64,000 nt of DNA from UBA7359 sp041689615 (GCA_041689615.1 JBDNFW010000043.1:62001-126000); one strand, 5' to 3'; shown: positions 1 through 9,902, numbered from the stretch's first letter. Numbers and translations: made by a program. The notes: generated by a model not told the origin, from the sequence alone.

Positions 1-539
1 CGCGTTAACGCATTGCCTTCAGCAATTGCAAAGCTTTGTTTAAAACCGTGTCTTGCATGCACACCGAACAACGATAAAGTTTTTAAACGTGATGCTGTTT
101 GTTTATCGCTTTTGAATTTTGGCATTGTTGCTGAAGCAGCTAGTGCTGCTGAGATCAACGCTTCGGCAATGCGTTCTGATTCTTCATCACTAAACCCACT
201 TACAACGATTCCAAGTTGCGCCGGATTAGTGGATGAATGTGCAGCCACCATCTTTCTTGCCAATGTTAATAACGCAAAACTGGTGATACTTGATTCAATA
301 GCAGCAAAAGCAACGTGGCTTGAGTTTTCATTTGGCAAATCAATAATCACTGGCGCACTGTCTGCTTTTTTTAAATCAAGCTGTTTACGGCGATTTAGTA
401 ACTGTGTCTGGTGCGGAAATTTGCTTTCTTTACTTATCGTTTTTTCCAACGGATGCGCAAAAATCATTAACCAGTTACTAATGGCATTGATATTTTGTTT
501 AGTGGGAAGTGTGGCTTTTTGTTGTAACTTAATGCTCAT
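1..539 (-). CDS. M17 leucyl aminopeptidase family protein (N-terminal part)
   Basis: The minus strand is open from an ATG at 539 to the window edge, giving about 179 codons; the gene continues to the left. The visible part ends in a segment reading HARHGFKQSFAIAEGNALTR. This fits the junction between the N-terminal macro-like domain and the catalytic domain of M17 cytosol aminopeptidases, where a conserved G-N-x-L/A-x-R element precedes the metal-binding domain. The metal ligands lie outside the window, so catalytic integrity cannot be judged. M17 enzymes are cytosolic, two-metal exopeptidases that remove N-terminal residues. The gene is divergent from aceE across about 200 bases. The plus-strand reading frame over the same bases is a shadow. 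The family assignment rests on a short motif and overall character. Confidence 0.72.
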   Translation of the reverse strand, partial: MSIKLQQKATLPTKQNINAISNWLMIFAHPLEKTISKESKFPHQTQLLNRRKQLDLKKADSAPVIIDLPNENSSHVAFAAIESSITSFALLTLARKMVAAHSSTNPAQLGIVVSGFSDEESERIAEALISAALAASATMPKFKSDKQTASRLKTLSLFGVHARHGFKQSFAIAEGNALT

Positions 540-739
540 TTGTTAAAAATCCTTAGTATTCTCAATATATTGTTATTTCTGGTATTTATTATGCATATAA
601 GCTTATGCGCACTAATAAACGATACTTTTACTAAAAATAATCCTAAAATAGAATCAGGGTCAGATAAAAAGAATAATACCAGTTTGTTCTATAACAAGCG
701 GTTTATTCTGAATAATAATGGATAAGGATACTGATCAAC

Positions 740-3397
740 ATGTCAGAACAAGATAAAGATATCGATCCACAAGAAACTCAAGAATGGCTTGAAGCATTGG
801 ATTCAATGCTCGAGCAGGAAGGTATTGAGCGTGGGCACTTTATACTGGAACAACTTATTGCCCGTGCACGAAAGACCGGTGCTTACCTGCCCTATTCGGC
901 CAATACAGCTTATTTAAATACCATCCCACCATCTCGCGAAGAAAAAACACCTGGTGATGCGGGCCTTGAATGGCGAATTCGTTCTTTAATTCGCTGGAAT
1001 GCAATGGCGATGGTCGTTAAAGCTAATAGAAAGAGCAGTGAGCTTGGTGGACACATTGCCAGCTTCGCTTCTTCTGCAACCTTATATGATGTCGGTTTCA
1101 ACCATTTCTTCCATGCACCTAGTGAAGATCACGGTGGTGATTTGCTTTTTATACAAGGTCATTCAGCTCCGGGGATTTATGCGCGTGCTTTCATGACCGG
1201 TCGAATTACAGAAGAACAAATGCTCAACTTCCGTCAGGAAGTCGACGGAAAAGGCTTGTCTTCTTATCCGCATCCCTGGCTGATGCCAGATTATTGGCAA
1301 TTTCCGACGGTATCAATGGGACTTGGGCCATTAATGGCAATCTATCAAGCTCGATTTATGCGATACATGGAAAATCGAGAATTAATTAAAGATACTGATC
1401 GCAAAGTATGGGCGTTTATGGGTGACGGCGAAATGGACGAGCCTGAATCACTCGGTGCCATTGGTCTCGCTTCCCGGGAAAAACTCGACAACCTGATCTT
1501 TGTTGTGAATTGTAATTTACAACGTTTAGATGGTCCGGTTCGTGGTAATCATAAAATTATTCAGGAACTCGAAGGCACATTCCGTGGAGCCGGTTGGAAT
1601 GTTATTAAAGTTATTTGGGGTTCTTATTGGGATCCATTAATTGCTCGTGATACATCAGGTTTGCTGTACAAACGTATGGAAGAAGTGGTTGATGGTGAAT
1701 ATCAGACTTATAAAGCCAAAGATGGTGCTTATGTTCGCAAACACTTTTTTGGAAAATATCCTGAACTAAAAGAGATGGTCGCTAATATGTCAGATGAAGA
1801 TATCTGGCGTTTAAATCGTGGTGGTCACGATCCGCACAAAGTCTATGCCGCATATGCCGCTGCCGTTAAACATGAAGGACAGCCGACTGTCATACTTGTT
1901 AAAACAGTAAAAGGTTACGGTATGGGTGAAGCAGGTGAAGGACAAAACATTACGCATCAACAAAAGAAGATGGGCGAAGAGTCACTCAAACATTTTCGTG
2001 ACCGTTTTAATATTCCTATTACTGATGAAGAAATCAACGAAGCACCTTTTTACAAACCCGCTGAAGATAGTGAAGAAATAAAATATTTAAAAGAACGTCG
2101 TGAAGCCCTCGGTGGTTATTTCTTTGGCAAACGTAATCCAGTACCTGAACTTGAAATTCCTGATATATCAATTCATCAAAAATTACTTGAAAGCACGGGA
2201 GATCGTGAAATATCAACAACGATGGTTTTTGTACGTATGCTGAATAGTCTATTAAAAGATAAAAACATAAGTAAACATATAGTTCCGATTGTTCCAGATG
2301 AAGCACGGACATTTGGTATGGAAGGCATGTTTCGACAATACGGTATTTATTCTGCCGTCGGACAACTGTATGAACCGGTCGATTCGGATCAGGTTATGTA
2401 CTATCGCGAAGATATAAAAGGACAAGTACTGGAAGAAGGCATTAATGAGGCCGGTGGTTATTCTTCATGGATCGCAGCAGCAACTTCGTATCGTAATAAC
2501 GGTATCCAAATGATTCCGTTCTTTATTTATTATTCCATGTTTGGTTTTCAACGTATTGGTGATCTTGCCTGGGCATCAGGTGACATGCGTGCTCGCGGAT
2601 TTTTGCTTGGTGGGACAGCGGGAAGAACGACACTTGCAGGTGAAGGCTTGCAGCATCAGGATGGCCATAGTCATCTATTAGCTTCCACCATCCCAAATTG
2701 TATCTCTTATGATCCTACATATGCTTACGAGCTAGTTGTGATCATTCAAGATGGTATGCGTCGCATGTATCAAAATCACGAAGATGTTTTTTATTACTTA
2801 GCCGTGATGAACGAAAACTATGTTCACCCGGCAATGCCAGAAGGTATTGAAGAAGGTATTGTTAAAGGAATGTATTTATTTCAAAAACCTAAAAAGGGTA
2901 AAGCACAAATTCAATTGATTGGTTCCGGTACTATTTTGCGCGAAGTCATTGCCGCAGCAGATTTATTACAAGATGAATTTGGTATTGCTTCTAATATTTG
3001 GAGCGCCACCAGTATGAATGAGCTACGTCGTGAAGGTTTATCAGTACAACGCTGGAACATGCTACACCCAACTAAAAAAGCAAAAGTGTCTTATGTTGAA
3101 TCATTACTAAAAGATAAAACCATTCCGACACTGGCCGCAACGGATTACATGAAAATCTATGCTGATCAAATTCGTCAATTTGTTCCCGGACGTTATGCCG
3201 TACTAGGAACCGATGGTTTTGGTCGAAGCGATACCAGAAAACAATTACGTAAATTCTTTGAAGTTAATCGCTACTATGTCGCAGTCGCTGCACTCAAAAC
3301 ATTAGCTGATGAAGGAACGATTCCGGCAAAAACAGTAGCGGACGCGATAAAGAAATATGATATAGATCCGGAAAAACCGGAACCAACAACAGTTTAA
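740..3397 (+). CDS. aceE: Pyruvate dehydrogenase E1 component, homodimeric type
   Basis: At 885 residues this matches the single-chain E1 of proteobacterial pyruvate dehydrogenase. It decarboxylates pyruvate with thiamine diphosphate and reductively acetylates the lipoyl group of E2. The thiamine-diphosphate motif begins at GDGEMDEPESLG near residue 228 and ends with NCNLQRLDG near residue 257. The N-terminus (DIDPQETQEWLEALDSML) is the typical start of AceE. The ATG has an AAGGA sequence about 12 bases upstream. E2 follows 135 bases downstream on the same strand; E3 lies further on, beyond an opposing chemoreceptor gene. No pdhR-type regulator is visible next to it. Confidence 0.97.
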   Translation: MSEQDKDIDPQETQEWLEALDSMLEQEGIERGHFILEQLIARARKTGAYLPYSANTAYLNTIPPSREEKTPGDAGLEWRIRSLIRWNAMAMVVKANRKSSELGGHIASFASSATLYDVGFNHFFHAPSEDHGGDLLFIQGHSAPGIYARAFMTGRITEEQMLNFRQEVDGKGLSSYPHPWLMPDYWQFPTVSMGLGPLMAIYQARFMRYMENRELIKDTDRKVWAFMGDGEMDEPESLGAIGLASREKLDNLIFVVNCNLQRLDGPVRGNHKIIQELEGTFRGAGWNVIKVIWGSYWDPLIARDTSGLLYKRMEEVVDGEYQTYKAKDGAYVRKHFFGKYPELKEMVANMSDEDIWRLNRGGHDPHKVYAAYAAAVKHEGQPTVILVKTVKGYGMGEAGEGQNITHQQKKMGEESLKHFRDRFNIPITDEEINEAPFYKPAEDSEEIKYLKERREALGGYFFGKRNPVPELEIPDISIHQKLLESTGDREISTTMVFVRMLNSLLKDKNISKHIVPIVPDEARTFGMEGMFRQYGIYSAVGQLYEPVDSDQVMYYREDIKGQVLEEGINEAGGYSSWIAAATSYRNNGIQMIPFFIYYSMFGFQRIGDLAWASGDMRARGFLLGGTAGRTTLAGEGLQHQDGHSHLLASTIPNCISYDPTYAYELVVIIQDGMRRMYQNHEDVFYYLAVMNENYVHPAMPEGIEEGIVKGMYLFQKPKKGKAQIQLIGSGTILREVIAAADLLQDEFGIASNIWSATSMNELRREGLSVQRWNMLHPTKKAKVSYVESLLKDKTIPTLAATDYMKIYADQIRQFVPGRYAVLGTDGFGRSDTRKQLRKFFEVNRYYVAVAALKTLADEGTIPAKTVADAIKKYDIDPEKPEPTTV

Positions 3398-3414
3398 TTT
3401 ATTAAAGGATTATT

Positions 3415-3444
3415 GTGGCAATCGCACTTGCAATTGCTCCTACA
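3415..3444 (-). repeat. REP-like hairpin between aceE and aceF
   Basis: On the minus strand TGTAGGA is followed by a stem-loop: GCAATTGC (3437-3430), loop AAGT, GCGATTGC (3425-3418), with one wobble pair. A TGTAGGAGC lead plus a short stem is the layout of gammaproteobacterial REP elements. Only one copy was noticed, so calling it a repeat is by resemblance. Confidence 0.4.
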
Positions 3445-3478
3445 TCGCCTAAAGCGCCTACTGTTGGTGCAAGTATTT

Positions 3479-3494
3479 CCGCCATCCATGGCGG
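3479..3494. other. Stem-loop in the aceE-aceF gap
   Basis: CCGCCAT (3479-3485) and ATGGCGG (3488-3494) form a perfect inverted repeat with a two-base centre, about 40 bases before the aceF start. No T-run follows, so it is not a convincing terminator. It could affect processing or relative expression of aceE and aceF. Confidence 0.4.
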
Positions 3495-3532
3495 TCAAAC
3501 GTATAAAATGTATATAACTTGGGAAAAATATT

Positions 3533-4837
3533 TTGTCAAAAGTAACAGAAATTAAATTACCTGACATTGGTGACTTCGATACCGTTGAAGTGATTGAGAT
3601 TCCTGTCACTGTTGGCGATCAAGTTAATGCTGAAGATACCTTACTTACGCTTGAAAGCGAAAAAGCAACAATGGATATACCTTCTCCTCAAGCAGGTGAA
3701 ATTAAACAAATTAAAGTTAAAGTAGGTGACAGAATTAAGGAAGGTTCTCCAATTTTCAGTTTACTTGTTAGCGAATCTACGAATACTGAAGAAAAGAAAG
3801 AACCTGAAAAAGTAGAAAGCAAAACTATAGAAGAACCAATAGAAGTACCGCCCCCTATTACAGAACCTTTGCAGACACCTAGGCCCGCACCCAAAACACC
3901 TGAAACAAGTCAATTAGTCGGCCAAAGCCAATCTGCCAAAGCGCATGCCAGTCCTTCAATTAGACGTTTTGCTCGAGAGCTTGGTGTTGACCTTGGACTG
4001 TTGTATGGCACTGGACCCAAAGGTCGAATTTTAAAAGAAGATGTTAAAGCATTTACCAAAAGCATCATGTCCGGTGAAAAACTTTCTAGCAAAGGTGCAT
4101 TTACAACTCCGGAAGTTCCACCTGTTGATTTTTCTAAGTTTGGCAAAATAGAAGAAAAAGCATTAACTCGCATACGTCGGCTTACTGGACAAAGCTTACA
4201 TCGAAGTTGGATAACTGTACCGCATGTCACTCAGTTCGATGAAGCGGACATTACCGAACTGGAAGACTTCAGAAAATCTAAAATTGAAACGGCAAAAAAA
4301 CAAGGCATTAAACTAACTTTGATCGCCTTTTTAGTTAAAGCAGTGGTTGATGTATTACAACAGTATCCGGAATTTAATTCTTCATTAAGTACTGATGGCG
4401 AAAATATAATTATTAAAAAATATTTTCATATTGGTGTTGCCGTAAATACAGATAACGGTTTAATGGTACCTGTAATTAAAGATGCCGATAAAAAAGGATT
4501 ATTTGATATAGCAAAAGAAATTAGTGAGCTTAGTGAAAAGGCGAGAGAAGGAAAAATTTCTCCCAAGGATATGCAAGGCGGTTGTTTTACTATTTCAAGT
4601 TTAGGTGGCATCGGCGGTTTAAATTTCACACCTATTGTAAATACACCCGAAGTTGCAATTCTCGGTGTCTCACGAGCAACAATAAAACCGGTTTATGAAA
4701 ACGGCGAACTTGTACCGCGTTTGATTATGCCTTTTTCCTTATCATACGATCATCGTGTTATCGATGGTGTTGCCGGCGCACAATTTACTCAGTTTCTAAG
4801 TACTGTCTTATCAGACATTCGTCACATACTTCTTTAA
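3533..4837 (+). CDS. aceF: Dihydrolipoyllysine acetyltransferase (pyruvate dehydrogenase E2)
   Basis: This 434-residue E2 transfers the acetyl group from its lipoyl arm to CoA and forms the core of the complex. Residues 1-78 are one lipoyl domain with the lipoylated lysine at position 44 (ESEKATMDIP). A Pro/Glu-rich linker follows, then a peripheral-subunit-binding domain at about 138-174 (SPSIRRFARELGVDL). The catalytic domain starts near 205 and ends with DHRVIDGVAGAQF, which carries the active-site histidine and aspartate. The reading starts at a TTG; the sequence MSKVTEIKLPDIGDF begins exactly where lipoyl domains begin, so the TTG is accepted although the ribosome site is weak. There is only one lipoyl domain, against three in Escherichia coli. 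Confidence 0.95.
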   Translation: MSKVTEIKLPDIGDFDTVEVIEIPVTVGDQVNAEDTLLTLESEKATMDIPSPQAGEIKQIKVKVGDRIKEGSPIFSLLVSESTNTEEKKEPEKVESKTIEEPIEVPPPITEPLQTPRPAPKTPETSQLVGQSQSAKAHASPSIRRFARELGVDLGLLYGTGPKGRILKEDVKAFTKSIMSGEKLSSKGAFTTPEVPPVDFSKFGKIEEKALTRIRRLTGQSLHRSWITVPHVTQFDEADITELEDFRKSKIETAKKQGIKLTLIAFLVKAVVDVLQQYPEFNSSLSTDGENIIIKKYFHIGVAVNTDNGLMVPVIKDADKKGLFDIAKEISELSEKAREGKISPKDMQGGCFTISSLGGIGGLNFTPIVNTPEVAILGVSRATIKPVYENGELVPRLIMPFSLSYDHRVIDGVAGAQFTQFLSTVLSDIRHILL

Positions 4838-4862
4838 CGTTTTTCCATTCTATAAATAATAA

Positions 4863-7205
4863 CTAAACTTTAAACTGTTCCACCTGTCCCTGTAAGCCTT
4901 CTGCTAATTTTGTCAGCTGCTGACTCGCTATCGATATTTGTTTAGTCCCTGCAGAGGTCTCTCTTCCATAGTCACTGATTGAAACAATATTCCGATTTAT
5001 CTCCTCTGCTACCGCAGTTTGTTCTTCAGCTGCCGTAGCAATCTGTGTATTAAGAGAATCAATATTGGAAATCACGTCATTGATGGTTTGTAATGCTGTG
5101 CCAGCATCACTGGCACTTATAACTGTATTGCTTGCATATTCACAACTATTTTTCATAACTTCACTAGCTTGCTTCGCTCTTGATTGTAGACTTTCAATCA
5201 TAGATTGAATTTCCTGTGTAGAGGCTTGCGTACGACTAGCCAGTGTACGAACTTCATCTGCAACTACAGCAAAACCTCTTCCCTGCTCGCCTGCACGTGC
5301 CGCTTCAATTGCCGCATTCAATGCTAGTAAATTAGTTTGATCAGCAATATCCCGAATCACATCAAGCACACTACCAATTGATTCACTATCTCCTCTCAAG
5401 GTATTTATAACTTGAGATGTTTTTTCTACTTCACTGGCAAGTTTATTGATTGAGTCAATGACAACATTGACCACTGCCATACCTGATTTAGATTTCTCGT
5501 CAGCTTCATTTGCTGCAACCGCTGCGCCAGAGGCACTTCTGGCAACATCCTGCGCAGTCGCTGTCATTTCATTCATGGCCGTTGCTACCTGTTCAGTTTC
5601 GGCAAACTGTTTGTCTATGCCTTCGTTAGTAGTCGAAATCACTCTGGTCATTTCTTCTGCTGCAGAAGCAAACTGAATTGATGCTGTAGCTACTTCACGG
5701 ATAACCGCTTGAATAGTTTCAATGAAACGATTAATAGCTTTTGCTATATCACCCATCTCATCTTTATCTGACTCAACTAACCTAAAGGTTAAGTCTCCTT
5801 TTCCATTTGTAATATCCTCTACACAAGAGACAACAGACTCAATCATTTTAGAAATTGGATTACTTAAAGAACGTCCAACAAAAATTCCAGAAACAATTGC
5901 CAAGCCTATTATGCAAACAATGACTACTAAAGATAATGTAATGACTTTTCCTACCATAGTCGAAATCGGAGCAAATGCTTCCGCTTCATCGACTTCACTC
6001 ATGATGACCCAGTCCATTCCATTAATATTAACTGGCGCATAGGCTGATAATACTGGAACGCCACGATAATCAGGGAAAATTTCAAAACCCGTTTCTCCTT
6101 TTAACGCAGCGTGGACTCCTTTCGTATCAACAGTTTGTAAACCGATTGTTGTTTCTTTTGCATTAATAGACTTTACCAATTCATCCTTATAACCGAGGTT
6201 CTTTAATAAACCAATATAAGCAGTCTTATCTTCGATCATGAAGCGTCCCTGACTACGCATATTTAGATCAGCGCCAACGAGATAAGTTTCGCCACTATCA
6301 CCCAGACCTGATAACTTCCACTTTTTATCATAAGTCATAATTTGATCAATTTTACTTATTGGCATTTGAAAAATAAGCACACCTACTTTCACGCCGTTTT
6401 CATAAATAGGCGAAGCAATAAACGAAGCAGGAAATTCATAAGATGGCGCATAAGGTTTAAAGTCGGTTAAAACAAAATCATCTTGTTCGGTAAGAGAATT
6501 TGCAGCATTAAACGCTTCTGCAATTCCACTGTTCGCATAAGGACCATCAATTAATGAAGTTGCATAGTCCAATTCTTTAAATACGCTATAAACAACATCG
6601 CCCGATTTTGCATCAACCAGAAAGATATCGTAAAAACCAAATTTCTTTAAGAAATCTCGAATATGTGTATGGTATTTATTATGTGTGGTTTCATATCCAG
6701 TATTACCATTTGTAGTAATTAATTCATCCTTGGCACCAAGCGGATGCGGGTTTTCCTGAATATAACGATACTGTAATGCGATTGCTTCAATATCAAGTTT
6801 GTCCATTAATTGATTCACATCCAGCACAGAACCATTATTGACTTGCTTGTATTGATTTAAATATTGATCCGTATAGTAGCTTTTTAAATCATTTTTATAG
6901 CCACTGTAATTTGGCAAAATTAATTCACTAGTGTATCCATGAAATGCCGAATTGAATTCCTGCATAGCATCGATAATCATTCGATCATTCGAGAATGTTT
7001 TTACCTGGTTTTCTATTTGTTGGAAATAACCTTCGATTTGTGTCTTCTTAATTTCTCTAATTGAAATAAGTTGATCTTCAGCGCTTTGTTTAAGTGCCTT
7101 CTTTCCGTAATCAGTACTCATCCATCCTATAATTAAACTGGCACTCACTGCTGACACTATGCCTATACATACTAAAGCAGCAGTAATTTTTGTTTTAATT
7201 TTCAT
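4863..7205 (-). CDS. Methyl-accepting chemotaxis protein with large periplasmic sensor
   Basis: A 780-residue membrane chemoreceptor. A first transmembrane helix lies at about residues 7-30, then a long periplasmic region to about 415 that looks like a double Cache sensor domain. A second helix (about 418-440) is followed by HAMP (NPISKMIESV) and a cytoplasmic signalling domain. The hairpin tip reads NLLALNAAIEAARAGEQGRG, the conserved contact site for CheA/CheW. The ligand is unknown. The gene sits on the strand opposite to aceF and lpdA, splitting the pyruvate dehydrogenase genes. No che genes are in the window, so it must feed a distant pathway. Confidence 0.93.
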   Translation of the reverse strand: MKIKTKITAALVCIGIVSAVSASLIIGWMSTDYGKKALKQSAEDQLISIREIKKTQIEGYFQQIENQVKTFSNDRMIIDAMQEFNSAFHGYTSELILPNYSGYKNDLKSYYTDQYLNQYKQVNNGSVLDVNQLMDKLDIEAIALQYRYIQENPHPLGAKDELITTNGNTGYETTHNKYHTHIRDFLKKFGFYDIFLVDAKSGDVVYSVFKELDYATSLIDGPYANSGIAEAFNAANSLTEQDDFVLTDFKPYAPSYEFPASFIASPIYENGVKVGVLIFQMPISKIDQIMTYDKKWKLSGLGDSGETYLVGADLNMRSQGRFMIEDKTAYIGLLKNLGYKDELVKSINAKETTIGLQTVDTKGVHAALKGETGFEIFPDYRGVPVLSAYAPVNINGMDWVIMSEVDEAEAFAPISTMVGKVITLSLVVIVCIIGLAIVSGIFVGRSLSNPISKMIESVVSCVEDITNGKGDLTFRLVESDKDEMGDIAKAINRFIETIQAVIREVATASIQFASAAEEMTRVISTTNEGIDKQFAETEQVATAMNEMTATAQDVARSASGAAVAANEADEKSKSGMAVVNVVIDSINKLASEVEKTSQVINTLRGDSESIGSVLDVIRDIADQTNLLALNAAIEAARAGEQGRGFAVVADEVRTLASRTQASTQEIQSMIESLQSRAKQASEVMKNSCEYASNTVISASDAGTALQTINDVISNIDSLNTQIATAAEEQTAVAEEINRNIVSISDYGRETSAGTKQISIASQQLTKLAEGLQGQVEQFKV

Positions 7206-7357
7206 GATAGAATTTTCCTAAATTTATTGATTAAATAACCGATAACATGGTTAATATATTATTAGATCGGTTATATTTAGATCCGTCTACTTATAATATT
7301 TCGGCCGTAACCGGACTTTCTTTAGTTATTTGGATGCTCTTAAGTTAAAAAGAACCT

Positions 7358-9094
7358 ATGCCTAAAACCAATCAAATTTTAGTACCCGACATTGGTGACT
7401 TCGATTCCATAGAAGTCATTGAAGTTATGGTGGCCGTCGGTGATTTAATCCATAAAGAACAATCACTTATAACACTTGAAAGTGATAAGGCTACAATGGA
7501 CATTCCTTCCCCTTATACGGGTACGGTTAAGGAAATAAAGGTTGCTGTTGGTGACAAGTTAGGTGAAGGTAGTCCAATCCTCACTGTAGAGATAGAAGAA
7601 TCACCTGCAAATAAGACTGAAGAAAAAGACCTTATTTCCGCAAAAGTCACACCTGAAAATAACTCCGAAAACAAATCAACGTTAACGAATAATGATGCTC
7701 AAGTTGTCGTGCTAGGTGCGGGCCCTGGAGGATATACTGCTGCGTTCCGTGCTTCTGATCTTGGATTAAAAACAATACTAATAGAACGTTATTCTTCTAT
7801 TGGTGGTGTTTGTTTAAATGTTGGTTGCATTCCTTCCAAAGCATTACTTCATGTCGGCAAAATAATTTCAGAAGTTGAAGAACTAAAAGAACAAGGCATC
7901 GACCTTGGATCAAAAATGCCAGATCCAAAACCTGTCCGCGCATGGACTGAGTCAGTTATTAACAAACTGACATCAGGTTTAAAAGCGATGGCGAAGCAAC
8001 GAAAAGTAGATATCGTTCATGGTACAGGAAAATTTACGTCTGCAAATTCTATTGAAGTTGAAAATAACGGCGAAATAAAAACGATCACATTTGATTCAGC
8101 CATTATTGCCGCCGGTTCGCAAGCAACAAAATTACCGAGCCTGCCGGATGACTCGCGCATCATGGATTCAACTGATGCCTTGTTACTTGAAAAAATTCCA
8201 AAGCGCATGCTTGTTATTGGTGGCGGAATTATTGGATTAGAAATGGCAGCCGTTTATGCCTCGTTAGGTTGTAAGATTACGGTTGTTGAAATGTTGGATA
8301 GTTTAATTGCAGGTTGCGATAAAGACATGGTTCGTCCATTACAAAAACGCATTAAAAAACTTTACGAAAATATATTTTTAAAAACAGCAGTGACTTCAGT
8401 TACTGCAAAGAAAGCCGGACTCGAAGTTTGTTTCGACGGTAAAGATGCACCTGAGAAAGATCAGTTCGATGCAATACTTGTTGCAGTCGGTCGTCAGCCC
8501 AATGGAAATAAAATTAGTGCAGATAAAGCCGGTATCAATGTTAACGAACGTGGTTTTATAGCAGTCGATGATCAACAACGCACTAATGTTCCACATATCT
8601 TCGCCATCGGTGACATCGTTGGCCAACCAATGCTGGCACATAAAGCAACGCATGAAGGCAAGATAGCAGCCGAAGTGATTGCCGGACATAAAGTTGGTTT
8701 TGATAACAGATTTATTCCATCTGTTGCTTATACTGATCCTGAAATAGCCTGGGTAGGTTTATCTGAAACCGAAGCAAAAGAAAAAGGCATTGAATACGGC
8801 AAAGGTGTTTTCCCATGGGCTGCGAGTGGTCGTTCATTATCGTTAGGTCGCGATGAAGGCATTACTAAAATCTTATTTGATAAAGATACGAAACGTGTTT
8901 TAGGTGCAGCTATTGTTGGGCCTAATGCAGGTGACTTAATCGCTGAATGTACTTTAGCAATTGAAATGGGCGCTGATGCCGAAGACATCAGTTTAACCAT
9001 ACATCCTCACCCTACTCTTTCAGAAACCATTGCTATGGCAGCCGAAGTTTTTGAAGGAACGATTACTGATCTGTACATACCAAAAAGAAAATAA
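7358..9094 (+). CDS. lpdA: Dihydrolipoyl dehydrogenase with N-terminal lipoyl domain (E3)
   Basis: This 578-residue E3 reoxidises dihydrolipoamide with FAD and NAD+. About 80 N-terminal residues form a lipoyl domain with lysine 44 in ESDKATMDIP, closely similar to the lipoyl domain of the E2 encoded upstream. After a short linker comes the flavoprotein: FAD motif GAGPGGYTAAFRASD, redox disulfide CLNVGC at cysteines 152 and 157, NAD motif GGGIIGLEMA, and the C-terminal HPHPTLSE with the catalytic His-Glu pair. Lipoyl-fused E3 enzymes are known in some proteobacteria, for example Neisseria. It follows the opposing chemoreceptor gene and so needs its own promoter in the 152-base gap. Confidence 0.95.
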   Translation: MPKTNQILVPDIGDFDSIEVIEVMVAVGDLIHKEQSLITLESDKATMDIPSPYTGTVKEIKVAVGDKLGEGSPILTVEIEESPANKTEEKDLISAKVTPENNSENKSTLTNNDAQVVVLGAGPGGYTAAFRASDLGLKTILIERYSSIGGVCLNVGCIPSKALLHVGKIISEVEELKEQGIDLGSKMPDPKPVRAWTESVINKLTSGLKAMAKQRKVDIVHGTGKFTSANSIEVENNGEIKTITFDSAIIAAGSQATKLPSLPDDSRIMDSTDALLLEKIPKRMLVIGGGIIGLEMAAVYASLGCKITVVEMLDSLIAGCDKDMVRPLQKRIKKLYENIFLKTAVTSVTAKKAGLEVCFDGKDAPEKDQFDAILVAVGRQPNGNKISADKAGINVNERGFIAVDDQQRTNVPHIFAIGDIVGQPMLAHKATHEGKIAAEVIAGHKVGFDNRFIPSVAYTDPEIAWVGLSETEAKEKGIEYGKGVFPWAASGRSLSLGRDEGITKILFDKDTKRVLGAAIVGPNAGDLIAECTLAIEMGADAEDISLTIHPHPTLSETIAMAAEVFEGTITDLYIPKRK

Positions 9095-9131
9095 TTTATT
9101 TCTCATTTCCATTAAATTATTTTAATTTAAC

Positions 9132-9902
9132 ATGTTACTTAAATATCATGAATTTGGACAAGGACGTCCCATTATTATCTTGCATGGTTTATTTGGCTCT
9201 GCTCGTAATTGGCAAGGTATTGCCAGATCATTAGCAGAAAACCATCGTGTGATCACCCCGGATCTACGTAATCATGGTCAATCGTTTCATGAAGACAGTA
9301 TGTCCTACATCGATATGGCGGATGACATTATTACTTTATGTGATCACTTAAATATAAGCGACTGCATGTTAATGGGTCATAGTATGGGTGGTAAGGTAGC
9401 GATGACTGTTGCTTTAACCCATCCTGAACAATTTTCAGCATTAATCATTGCCGACATTGCACCTTTTGATTATGAACACAGTTTTCACGATCTGGTTGAA
9501 GCAATGAAAAATATGGATTTTAAAAACTTGAAAAGTCGTGCTGATGCTGAAGCAAAATTAAAAAAGATGTCGAATGACATCAACACCATTCAATTTATCT
9601 TACAAAACCTTATTAGAGTGGATGGTAATTTTAGTTGGCGTATTAATCTCGACGCAATTTCTGCCAGTTTAACTTCATTGAGCCAGTTTCCTAATAATTT
9701 AAAAACTAAATCTTGTCACATGCCCAGCTTATTTCTTGGCGGCTCTGAATCTAACTATCTGAGAAGTATTCATAATGCCGCCATATACCGACATTTCCCT
9801 GCCGCTGAAATTACCATGATCGAAGGTGCAGGCCACTGGTTACATGCAGAAAAGCCACAAGAATTCCTGAAAGAAGTAAAAACCTTCATTAATTATGTGT
9901 AA
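9132..9902 (+). CDS. Alpha/beta-fold hydrolase, YbfF-type esterase
   Basis: A 256-residue cytosolic alpha/beta hydrolase. The oxyanion-hole segment is HGLFGSARNW near residue 18. The nucleophile elbow is GHSMGGK with serine near residue 85, and the catalytic histidine is in GAGHWLHAE near residue 235. Length and motifs match the YbfF group of short-acyl esterases; the natural substrate is not evident. It starts 37 bases after lpdA and may be read with it. It is followed by argG after 64 bases. Confidence 0.88.
   Translation: MLLKYHEFGQGRPIIILHGLFGSARNWQGIARSLAENHRVITPDLRNHGQSFHEDSMSYIDMADDIITLCDHLNISDCMLMGHSMGGKVAMTVALTHPEQFSALIIADIAPFDYEHSFHDLVEAMKNMDFKNLKSRADAEAKLKKMSNDINTIQFILQNLIRVDGNFSWRINLDAISASLTSLSQFPNNLKTKSCHMPSLFLGGSESNYLRSIHNAAIYRHFPAAEITMIEGAGHWLHAEKPQEFLKEVKTFINYV

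Noticed and set aside
13..546. Plus-strand open frame of 177 codons at the left edge
   Set aside because: It is antisense to a minus-strand M17 aminopeptidase frame with a recognisable family motif, and its own translation has no known features.
540..725. Plus-strand 61-codon frame in the gap before aceE
   Set aside because: It has no ribosome site and no recognisable domain; the start overlaps the aminopeptidase start region. It is more likely promoter DNA.
3415..3555. GTG-initiated 46-codon frame between aceE and aceF with a good AAAGGA
   Set aside because: It runs through the REP-like hairpin and into aceF in another frame; composition follows the hairpins rather than a protein.
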